5,665 bases of DNA from Candidatus Tectimicrobiota bacterium (GTDB taxonomy: Bacteria; UBA8248), in the NCBI GenBank assembly GCA_016184445.1, contig JACPCT010000065.1:1-5665 (forward strand), in the 5' to 3' direction. Shown here piece after piece: positions 1 to 4,154 of this stretch; positions within the stretch are counted from its first letter, which is position 1, and each line of letters begins with the position of its first letter. The notes beneath the pieces are model-generated. The model was not told where the DNA came from. It saw only the letters and a program-made list of their open reading frames with translations, and ran no database searches. Made by a program: the position numbers and the translations under genes.

Positions 1-1
1 G

Positions 2-232
2 GTGAGCTACTGCCTCGCCCTCCTGCCCGTCGGGATGATGCCCTCCCTCATCGGGCTGGCGGGGGCGGTCTATTTCTTCGTCTCGCTGTTCCTCGGGCTG
101 AGCTATCTGGCCTGCGCCATCCACATGGCCAGGGAGCGGACCCCGGCCGCCGCGCGGCGGGTGTTCTTCGCCTCGCTGGCCTACCTTCCGCTCGTGCTGC
201 TGGTCATGGCGCTCGACCCCAGGGGATTTTGA
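2..232 (+). CDS. ctaB: Protoheme IX farnesyltransferase (heme O synthase), C-terminal fragment
   Basis: This is the last 76 codons of a gene whose 5' part lies left of the window; base 1 belongs to the preceding codon, and the GTG at 2 is an internal Val rather than a start. The fragment is very hydrophobic, with two or three membrane helices (roughly residues 4-22, 24-43 and 54-71) split by a basic stretch containing ARERTPAAARR. This matches the C-terminus of the UbiA-type prenyltransferase CtaB/COX10 (about 290-300 residues), where a short loop leads into a final helix ending near an Asp. CtaB attaches a farnesyl group to protoheme in the inner membrane to give heme O, the precursor of the heme A of aa3 oxidases. 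The catalytic Asp-rich loops would be upstream and are not visible. Its place ahead of subunit III genes is a common cox-operon arrangement and supports the call. Confidence 0.85.
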   Translation: MSYCLALLPVGMMPSLIGLAGAVYFFVSLFLGLSYLACAIHMARERTPAAARRVFFASLAYLPLVLLVMALDPRGF

Positions 233-237
233 CAAAG

Positions 238-348
238 ATGGACGAGCAGGCCCGCCTCCAGGCGCGGAACCGGCGGCTCGGCCTCCTTCTCTTTTTGGGC
301 ATCGTGGCCCTGGCCGCCTTCTCGGTGGCCGTGGCCGCCTGGAAGTAG
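238..348 (+). CDS. 36-residue single-helix membrane protein at the ctaG/coxF position
   Basis: This short ORF starts with ATG 5 bases after the ctaB stop and ends with TAG. An AGGGGA at 221-226 lies 11 bases before the start. The protein has a charged N-terminus (MDEQARLQARNRR), one hydrophobic helix at about residues 14-34 and a terminal WK. Of its 36 codons, 34 end in G or C, as expected for a real gene in this genome. The RNRR-then-helix arrangement predicts an N-in, single-pass protein. It resembles the small CoxF-like proteins found between ctaB and coxC, and also the N-terminal anchor of the copper chaperone CtaG without the periplasmic copper-binding domain. Function is unknown; a role in oxidase assembly is inferred from position. 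The 42 bases to the next gene are too short to hold a frameshifted CtaG domain. Confidence 0.6.
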   Translation: MDEQARLQARNRRLGLLLFLGIVALAAFSVAVAAWK

Positions 349-390
349 CCCCCGGGAAATCGCCGGGCCGCCTTCGACAGGGGATCCCGC

Positions 391-1080
391 ATGGCCATAC
401 CCGTCGCCGACTCGCCCAAGACGCACCGCGAGGCGGCTTTCCCTCCTCCGCCGCCCCCGGCGGAGCCTCCCGGCCGGGGGGGCGGGGGGAACGGGCCGGG
501 CGATCCGCCCCCGCCCGCGGGCGGGGCGCCCCTCCTCGGAAACGCCCAGCTCGCCATGCTCGTCATCATCGCGGCCGAGATCATGTTCTTCGCCGGGCTC
601 ATCGGGGCCTTCCTCGTCTTCCGCTTCAGCGGGCAGCCCTGGCCCCCCCCCTTCCAGCCCCGCCTGCCGGTGGGCCTCACGGCGGTCAACACCCTCTTCC
701 TGCTGGCGAGCAGCTGGACCATGGTCCAGGCCCAGCGGGCCCTGCGGCGGGGGGACAAGAGGGCGCTCCTGCGCTTCCTGGGCGCGACCGGCGTTCTGGG
801 GACGCTCTTCCTGGCGATCCAAGGCTTCGAGTGGGCACGCCTCCTGAGCTTCGGCCTGACGGCCTCCTCCGGGGTGTACGCCTCGACCTTCTACACCATC
901 ATCGGGGCCCACGGGTTCCACGTGTTCTGCGGGGTGATCTGGCTGCTCGGCGTCATCGCGCGGGCGGCCCTGGGCGCCTACACCGCCGAGCGGCGCGGCG
1001 CGGTGGTCCCATGCGGGATGTACTGGCACCTCGTCGTGGGCCTGTGGCCGGTGCTCTTCGTCTTGGTCTATTTGGCATGA
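391..1080 (+). CDS. Cytochrome c oxidase subunit III, copy 1 (divergent C-terminus)
   Basis: This 229-residue protein is a heme-copper oxidase subunit III (CoxC/CtaE family). AGGGGA at 379-384 sits 6 bases before the ATG. Residues 1-50 form a soluble Pro/Gly-rich tail with six consecutive prolines at 18-23 and four at 39-42. About five membrane helices follow (near 52-76, 93-112, 126-146, 166-193 and 209-228). Family signatures are AEIMFFAG with Glu63, GFEWARL with Glu147, GAHGFHV with His174 and His177, and YWH at 211-213. Subunit III stabilises subunit I and its proton uptake pathway; it binds no metal. The usual C-terminal pattern of Glu five residues before YWH and Asp three after its His is not kept: both positions are Val (206, 216). 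It is a paralogue of the gene at 1390-2004, sharing RRGDKRALLRFLG versus KRGDPKGLVKFLG. The stop overlaps an ATG (ATGA) at 1077. Confidence 0.9.
   Translation: MAIPVADSPKTHREAAFPPPPPPAEPPGRGGGGNGPGDPPPPAGGAPLLGNAQLAMLVIIAAEIMFFAGLIGAFLVFRFSGQPWPPPFQPRLPVGLTAVNTLFLLASSWTMVQAQRALRRGDKRALLRFLGATGVLGTLFLAIQGFEWARLLSFGLTASSGVYASTFYTIIGAHGFHVFCGVIWLLGVIARAALGAYTAERRGAVVPCGMYWHLVVGLWPVLFVLVYLA
476..500 (+). other. Potential G-quadruplex motif in the subunit III copy 1 coding strand
   Basis: Four guanine runs lie close together: G7 at 476-482, G6 at 484-489, G3 at 493-495 and G3 at 498-500, separated by 1 to 3 bases. This meets the usual G3+N1-7 pattern on the mRNA-sense strand. It encodes part of the Gly-rich tail, so low-complexity protein composition is a simpler reason for it; folding in the cell is not shown. 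Confidence 0.4.
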
Positions 1081-1097
1081 CCTCGGGAGAGCGTTCG

Positions 1098-1126
1098 TTG
1101 ACACCGCGGGGGGCCGATGGCATATT
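1098..1126 (+). promoter_or_regulatory. Candidate internal sigma70-type promoter before the CSVC mini-protein
   Basis: A perfect -35 hexamer TTGACA at 1098-1103 is followed, after exactly 17 bases, by CATATT at 1121-1126. The latter matches TATAAT at four of six positions, including the key second A and last T. It lies in the only AT-leaning part of the 65-base gap between subunit III copy 1 and the next start. Transcription would begin near 1133, at the ribosome binding site, so the leader would be very short. This could be an internal promoter for the distal genes; a chance match is possible. Confidence 0.35.
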
Positions 1127-1132
1127 GGGCGC

Positions 1133-1137
1133 GGAGG
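1133..1137 (+). promoter_or_regulatory. Ribosome binding site GGAGG that selects the TTG start at 1146
   Basis: GGAGG lies 8 bases before the TTG at 1146. It decides between that start and the in-frame ATG at 1077, which overlaps the previous stop but would put 23 polar residues before the signal peptide. Confidence 0.6.
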
Positions 1138-1145
1138 AAAAGCCC

Positions 1146-1373
1146 TTGAAATCCTTGCACTGTCTGCCCGCACTCATGGCGGGCGCGCTTGTTTTGGGGC
1201 TCCCCGGGCTCGCCTCGGCTTGCTCCGTCTGCGGGCTGGATGGGGACCCGGGCTACTTCTGGAGCTTGACCTTCCTCATGAGCATGCCCTTCGCCGTCGC
1301 CGGGACGATCGGCGGGGCGCTCGCGATCTCCCATCGCCGGGGCCGGAGCGCCCGGCGCGGGCACAGCGCGTAG
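1146..1373 (+). CDS. Small exported or membrane protein with CSVC motif, oxidase-cluster associated
   Basis: This is a 75-residue protein with a TTG start and a good ribosome binding site. Residues 1-25 look like a signal peptide: Lys2, a hydrophobic core, then ASA just before Cys26. Cleavage there would leave a mature protein beginning CSVCGLDGDPG. Because a Cys follows ASA it could instead be a lipoprotein, but the -3 residue is Ala rather than the usual Leu, so this is uncertain. A second hydrophobic segment (about 38-61) is followed by an Arg-rich cytoplasmic tail (SHRRGRSARR). Small proteins with CSVC after a signal sequence are familiar, uncharacterised neighbours of bacterial oxidase genes. 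A CxxC at the outer membrane face could bind copper or act as a redox pair; this is inference. It lies 16 bases upstream of the second subunit III gene. An alternative start is ATG at 1077. Confidence 0.7.
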   Translation: MKSLHCLPALMAGALVLGLPGLASACSVCGLDGDPGYFWSLTFLMSMPFAVAGTIGGALAISHRRGRSARRGHSA

Positions 1374-1385
1374 GAGAGGAGAGGG
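1373..1385 (+). promoter_or_regulatory. Purine-rich ribosome binding site for the TTG start at 1390
   Basis: GGAGAGGAGAGGG begins at the last base of the preceding stop codon and ends 4 bases before the TTG at 1390. It supports that start over the internal Met27, which would cut into the first membrane helix. Confidence 0.65.
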
Positions 1386-1389
1386 CGAC

Positions 1390-2004
1390 TTGAGCCAAGC
1401 AGCCGCCGCACACGCCGTCGAACCCGCCGAGACTCCGCTCACCCCCGAGAGCTGGGGCAAGCTCGGCATGTGGGTCTTCCTCGCGGGCGACGCCATGTCG
1501 TTCGGCATCCTGCTCGCGGGCTATGCTGTCATGCGCAGCAAGAGCCCGAACTGGCCGGTGCCCGCAAACGTTCTGGGCATCGGCCTGACGGCCTTCATGA
1601 CCTTCCTGCTCATCTGCAGCAGCGTGACGATGGTGAAGGGCCTCGACGCCATCAAGCGGGGAGACCCGAAGGGCCTCGTGAAATTCCTCGGCATGACCGT
1701 CCTCGGGGGCCTCATCTTTCTCGGTCTGCAGGCCTATGAGTGGACCCATCTCATCCACGAGGGGCTGGGCCTTACCCAGAACAAGTGGGGCGCGGCCCTG
1801 TTCGGGACGACGTTCTTCATGATCACCGGCTTCCACGGTATGCACGTGACGGGCGGGGTCATCTACCTCTCGGCCATCGCCTGGCAGGGGAGCAAGGGCG
1901 CCTACTCGGCCCACCGCTACAACGCGGTCGAGATCGTCGGGCTTTACTGGCACTTCGTCGACTTGGTCTGGATCCTGGTCTTCACCTTCGTCTATCTCCT
2001 GTAA
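1390..2004 (+). CDS. Cytochrome c oxidase subunit III, copy 2 (canonical C-terminus)
   Basis: This 204-residue, five-helix protein (helices near 25-48, 58-82, 98-116, 137-164 and 184-203) is a second heme-copper oxidase subunit III. It begins with TTG. The C-terminal signature is intact: Glu181, then YWHFVD at 186-191 and W194. AYEWTHL with Glu117 and GFHGMHV with His149 and His152 are also present. In the first helix the usual acidic residue is Asp34 (FLAGDAMSFG), whereas copy 1 has Glu63. It differs from copy 1 by lacking the Pro/Gly tail (its 20-residue N-terminus is rich in Ala) and by keeping the acidic C-terminal residues. The two may both sit in one oxidase or serve different complexes; adjacency in one operon favours the same complex. 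It is followed by a GC-rich hairpin and then the subunit IV gene. Confidence 0.92.
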   Translation: MSQAAAAHAVEPAETPLTPESWGKLGMWVFLAGDAMSFGILLAGYAVMRSKSPNWPVPANVLGIGLTAFMTFLLICSSVTMVKGLDAIKRGDPKGLVKFLGMTVLGGLIFLGLQAYEWTHLIHEGLGLTQNKWGAALFGTTFFMITGFHGMHVTGGVIYLSAIAWQGSKGAYSAHRYNAVEIVGLYWHFVDLVWILVFTFVYLL

Positions 2005-2008
2005 AGGA

Positions 2009-2025
2009 GCGCGCCCCCGGCGCGC
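2009..2025 (+). other. GC-only hairpin between subunit III copy 2 and subunit IV genes
   Basis: A perfect 7-bp inverted repeat, GCGCGCC (2009-2015) and GGCGCGC (2019-2025), has a 3-base CCC loop and starts 5 bases after the TAA stop. No T-run follows, so it is not a typical intrinsic terminator. It may slow RNases or protect the upstream message; function is inference. Confidence 0.5.
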
Positions 2026-2055
2026 CACCCCGCCAACGAGGGCGAGCACGGACAC

Positions 2056-2349
2056 ATGGCCCACAGCCATTCGCAGCACGACGCCCATCACGTCAACTAC
2101 ATGGCCATCTTCTGGTGGCTACTGGCCCTGACCATCCTGGAGATCGCGGCCGGCTACCCGGCGGCGGGGGCATCCTATCCCCAACTGCTCAAGGGCTTCC
2201 TGCTCGTCATCATGGCGCTGGTCAAGGCGGCCCTCGTGGCGATGTACTTCATGCACCTGCGGTTCGAGAAAGTGGCCCTGGGTTACATCGCGATGATCCC
2301 GCTCGTGCTGTGCGTGTTCGTGGTCCTCATGACGATGCCGGACTTCTAG
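2056..2349 (+). CDS. Cytochrome c oxidase subunit IV (prokaryotic COX4 family)
   Basis: This 97-residue protein has three membrane helices (about 15-33, 44-66 and 73-94). The family hallmark is at residues 57-72: KAALVAMYFMHLRFEK, the helix-2 end with a Met-His-Leu and a charged turn, as in CoxD/CtaF and CyoD-like subunits (usually 90-110 residues). It is a small inner-membrane subunit of caa3/aa3 oxidases that helps assemble or stabilise the complex and carries no cofactor. The N-terminus is His-rich, with His at 3, 5, 8, 11 and 12 before the first helix. The ATG at 2056 is chosen because it gives a full-length protein; the ribosome binding site is weak (GAGGG at 2038-2042, 13 bases away), so translation may be modest or depend on nearby RNA structure. 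Confidence 0.88.
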   Translation: MAHSHSQHDAHHVNYMAIFWWLLALTILEIAAGYPAAGASYPQLLKGFLLVIMALVKAALVAMYFMHLRFEKVALGYIAMIPLVLCVFVVLMTMPDF

Positions 2350-2365
2350 CCAGCCGCTGGAACCG

Positions 2366-2387
2366 CGGGCGGCCCGGCCGCCGCCCG
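2366..2387 (+). other. GC-rich hairpin just before the DUF420 gene ribosome binding site
   Basis: Inverted repeat CGGGCGGC (2366-2373) and GCCGCCCG (2380-2387) forms an 8-bp stem with a 6-base loop. There is no T-run, so termination of the usual intrinsic kind is unlikely. Its right arm touches the GGGGAGA ribosome binding site of the next gene and might modulate its translation. Confidence 0.45.
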
Positions 2388-2393
2388 GGGAGA
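2387..2393 (+). promoter_or_regulatory. Ribosome binding site for the TTG start at 2399
   Basis: GGGGAGA ends 5 bases before the TTG at 2399. This start gives the N-terminus expected for DUF420 proteins, in which a LPALNAxLNATSA-like stretch lies a few residues in. Confidence 0.6.
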
Positions 2394-2398
2394 CCCTG

Positions 2399-2827
2399 TT
2401 GTTCTCCGTCAGCCAGCTCCCGGCACTCAACGCGGCGCTGAACGCCACCAGCGCCCTCCTCCTGATCGCGGGCTACCTGCAGATCCGCGCCCTCCGCGTG
2501 CGGCAGCACCGGGCATGCATGCTCTCGGCCTTCGCGGTCTCGATCCTCTTCCTCATCTCCTATCTGACCTACCACTACCACGCGGGCTCGATGCGCTTCA
2601 CGGGCCAGGGCTGGGTGCGCCCCGTGTACTTCGCCGTCCTGATCTCCCACACCGTCCTCGCGGCGGCGGTGCCGGTGCTCGCCGTCCTCACCCTGCGGCT
2701 CGCTTGGCGGCGGGAATTCGTGCGCCACCGCCACCTCGCGCGCTGGACCTTCCCCATCTGGCTCTACGTCTCGGTGACCGGGGTGACGATCTACGCCTTC
2801 CTCTACTGGCTCTACCCCGCGCGATGA
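2399..2827 (+). CDS. DUF420 family membrane protein (CtaM/YozB-like oxidase maturation factor)
   Basis: This 142-residue protein has four membrane helices (about 8-30, 41-61, 75-98 and 116-138). Features typical of DUF420 are LPALNAALNATSA at 7-19, the His-Arg-x-Cys-Met at 37-41, YHYHAGS at 58-64, GWVRPVYF at 71-78, SHT at 83-85 and HLARWTFPIWLYVS from 112. From memory of the literature, the Staphylococcus member CtaM is required for maturation of an aa3-type quinol oxidase, so an assembly role here is a family inference backed by the cox context. His37, His59, His84 and His112 sit near helix ends and could bind heme or metal; this is untested. TTG start with ribosome binding site GGGGAGA. 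The stop overlaps the next start (ATGA). Confidence 0.85.
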   Translation: MFSVSQLPALNAALNATSALLLIAGYLQIRALRVRQHRACMLSAFAVSILFLISYLTYHYHAGSMRFTGQGWVRPVYFAVLISHTVLAAAVPVLAVLTLRLAWRREFVRHRHLARWTFPIWLYVSVTGVTIYAFLYWLYPAR

Positions 2828-3198
2828 AAGGACTCCTCCGCGCCGTGTGGAACGGCCTTCTCCTCCGCTGCCCGGAATGCCGCCGGGAAGCCCTTTTCAC
2901 CGGCCCCTTCCGGATGCGCCCGGCCTGCCCCCGCTGCGGCTGCCCCGTCGAGCGCGAGGCGGGCTACTTCATCGGCGCCATCTACATCAACTACGCCGCG
3001 ACGGTGGCCCTCTGCCTGAGCGGCTTCTTCGCCCTCGACTGGCTGGCTGCCCCCTCCCTGGCGGTGCAGCTCACCATCTGGCCGGCGGTGGGCGTGGCCT
3101 TCCCGCTGTACTTCTTCCGCTACGCGCGGAGCCTCTGGCTGAACGTGGACCATTTTGTCTCCCCTCCCCCGGCTTCCCCGCGGCTGAGACGGTCATGA
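2824..3198 (+). CDS. DUF983 family zinc-ribbon membrane protein
   Basis: This 124-residue protein starts at an ATG overlapping the previous stop by 4 bases. No clear ribosome binding site precedes it, so translational coupling is likely. The N-terminal 45 residues hold a zinc-ribbon-like set of cysteines: RCPEC (Cys16, Cys19) and CPRCGC (Cys35, Cys38, Cys40), separated by LFTGPFRMRP, as in DUF983. Two membrane helices follow (about 48-71 and 81-101) with a positively charged FFRYARSLW after the second, then a Pro/Arg-rich tail. DUF983 proteins often occur beside cox genes, but their biochemical role is not known to me; metal handling or assembly is conjecture. The ATPase gene start overlaps its TGA. 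The alternative reading that its frame continues from upstream (2515) is ruled out by the DUF420 gene occupying that stretch. Confidence 0.82.
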   Translation: MKGLLRAVWNGLLLRCPECRREALFTGPFRMRPACPRCGCPVEREAGYFIGAIYINYAATVALCLSGFFALDWLAAPSLAVQLTIWPAVGVAFPLYFFRYARSLWLNVDHFVSPPPASPRLRRS

Positions 3199-4154
3199 GA
3201 AGCGCCACGGGCGGCGAGCTCGCACTCGAAGTGGTGGACCTGCGCCGCTCCTTCGGGGAGAGAAAAGCGCTCGCCGGGGTGAGCTTCCAGGTGCGCCGGG
3301 GGGAGACCTTCGCCCTCCTCGGGCCGAACGGAGGGGGCAAGACCACCCTGTTCCGGATCCTCGCCACCCTGCTCCGGCCGGACGGAGGAAGCGCGCGCGT
3401 CTTCGGCCACCCGTTGTCGGAGTCGCCCGCCGAGGCCCGGCGGCGGCTCGGCGTCGTCTTTCAGCAGCCCGGCATCGACCCCAAGCTCACCTGCCTGGAG
3501 AACCTCATCCACCACGGCCGCCTCTTCGGCATGCGGGGGGCGCCCCTGCGCGGAGCCGCCGCGGCCCAGCTCGAGCGCTTCGGCCTCTCCGCCCGGGCGG
3601 GGGAGCTGGCCGAGACCCTCTCGGGCGGCATGCAGCGGCGCCTCGAGCTGGCCAAGGCCCTCCTGCCGGGGCCGGACCTCCTCCTCCTCGACGAGCCCAC
3701 GGCGGGCCTCGACCCGGCCGCCCGGCTGGATTTCGGCGCCGAGCTCGATCGGCTCCGCCGGGAGCAGGGGACGACGGTGGTGCTCACCACCCACCTCATG
3801 GAGGAGGCGGAGCGGTGCGACCAAGTGGGCATCCTGAACGAGGGGCGCCTGGTCGCCCTGGGGAGCCCTGCGGAGCTCAAGCAGAGCGTGGGGGAGCAGG
3901 TGATCCTGATCCGGACGGACGACCCGGCCTCCCTGCGGGAGAGGCTGCGCGAACGCCTCGGCTGGGAATCGCTCGTGCTGGACGGCGGGCTCCGCGTGGA
4001 GCGCCCGGGCGCGCACGCCCTCCTCCCCCAGGTGATCGAGGCCTTCGCGGAGGATGTGCGCTCCGTCACCTTCGGGCGGCCCACCCTGGAGGACGTCTTC
4101 ATCCGCCGGACCGGCCGCCGCTTCGACGCCTCCCCGGGGGAGGGCGCGGCGTGA
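3195..4154 (+). CDS. ABC transporter ATP-binding protein (ABC-2 exporter type)
   Basis: This 319-residue ATPase is complete. In order: a beta-strand start LALEVVDLRRSFG (9-21), Walker A GPNGGGKTT (43-51, Lys49), Q-loop FQQPG (89-93), ABC signature LSGGM (142-146), Walker B LLLLDEP (162-168, catalytic Glu167), D-loop AGLD (170-173) and H-loop His200. A C-terminal extension (about 233-319) contains PTLEDVFIRRTG, typical of NatA/DrrA-like drug or ion exporter ATPases. All catalytic residues are present. Walker A has Gly where most relatives have Ala (GPNGAGKTT), a mild and seemingly natural variant. The ATG overlaps the DUF983 stop by 4 bases and the protein's own TGA overlaps the permease GTG, so the three are probably co-translated. 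The substrate is unknown; copper, heme or lipid would fit the oxidase setting but nothing in the sequence tells. Confidence 0.93.
   Translation: MRSATGGELALEVVDLRRSFGERKALAGVSFQVRRGETFALLGPNGGGKTTLFRILATLLRPDGGSARVFGHPLSESPAEARRRLGVVFQQPGIDPKLTCLENLIHHGRLFGMRGAPLRGAAAAQLERFGLSARAGELAETLSGGMQRRLELAKALLPGPDLLLLDEPTAGLDPAARLDFGAELDRLRREQGTTVVLTTHLMEEAERCDQVGILNEGRLVALGSPAELKQSVGEQVILIRTDDPASLRERLRERLGWESLVLDGGLRVERPGAHALLPQVIEAFAEDVRSVTFGRPTLEDVFIRRTGRRFDASPGEGAA
4136..4144 (+). promoter_or_regulatory. Ribosome binding site for the permease GTG start
   Basis: GGGGGAGGG lies inside the end of the ATPase gene, 6 bases before the GTG at 4151. It supports that start over the in-frame ATG at 4163. 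Confidence 0.6.

Noticed and set aside
229..234. TTGACA just before the 36-codon ORF as a -35 box
   Set aside because: No -10-like hexamer occurs 16-18 bases downstream; the DNA there is GC-only.
351..367. CCCGG/CCGGG inverted repeat before subunit III copy 1 as a terminator
   Set aside because: It has only 5 bp of stem, a 7-base loop and no T-run; likely chance in GC-rich DNA.
349..390. Frameshifted remainder of CtaG after the 36-codon ORF
   Set aside because: Only 42 bases are available before the next start and none reads as a CtaG-like domain.
1077..1145. ATG at 1077 as the start of the CSVC protein
   Set aside because: It overlaps the previous stop neatly, but it would put a polar 23-residue stretch before the signal peptide, and GGAGG points to TTG at 1146. 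Kept as an alternative only.
181..1173. 330-codon open frame on the minus strand across ctaB and subunit III copy 1
   Set aside because: Its translation is Arg/Gly/Glu-rich low complexity with no domain, and it is antisense to clear oxidase genes. Long antisense frames are expected at this GC content.
1276..2091. 271-codon minus-strand frame opposite subunit III copy 2
   Set aside because: It is a shadow of a well-supported gene, with no recognisable motifs and a composition typical of antisense GC-rich frames.
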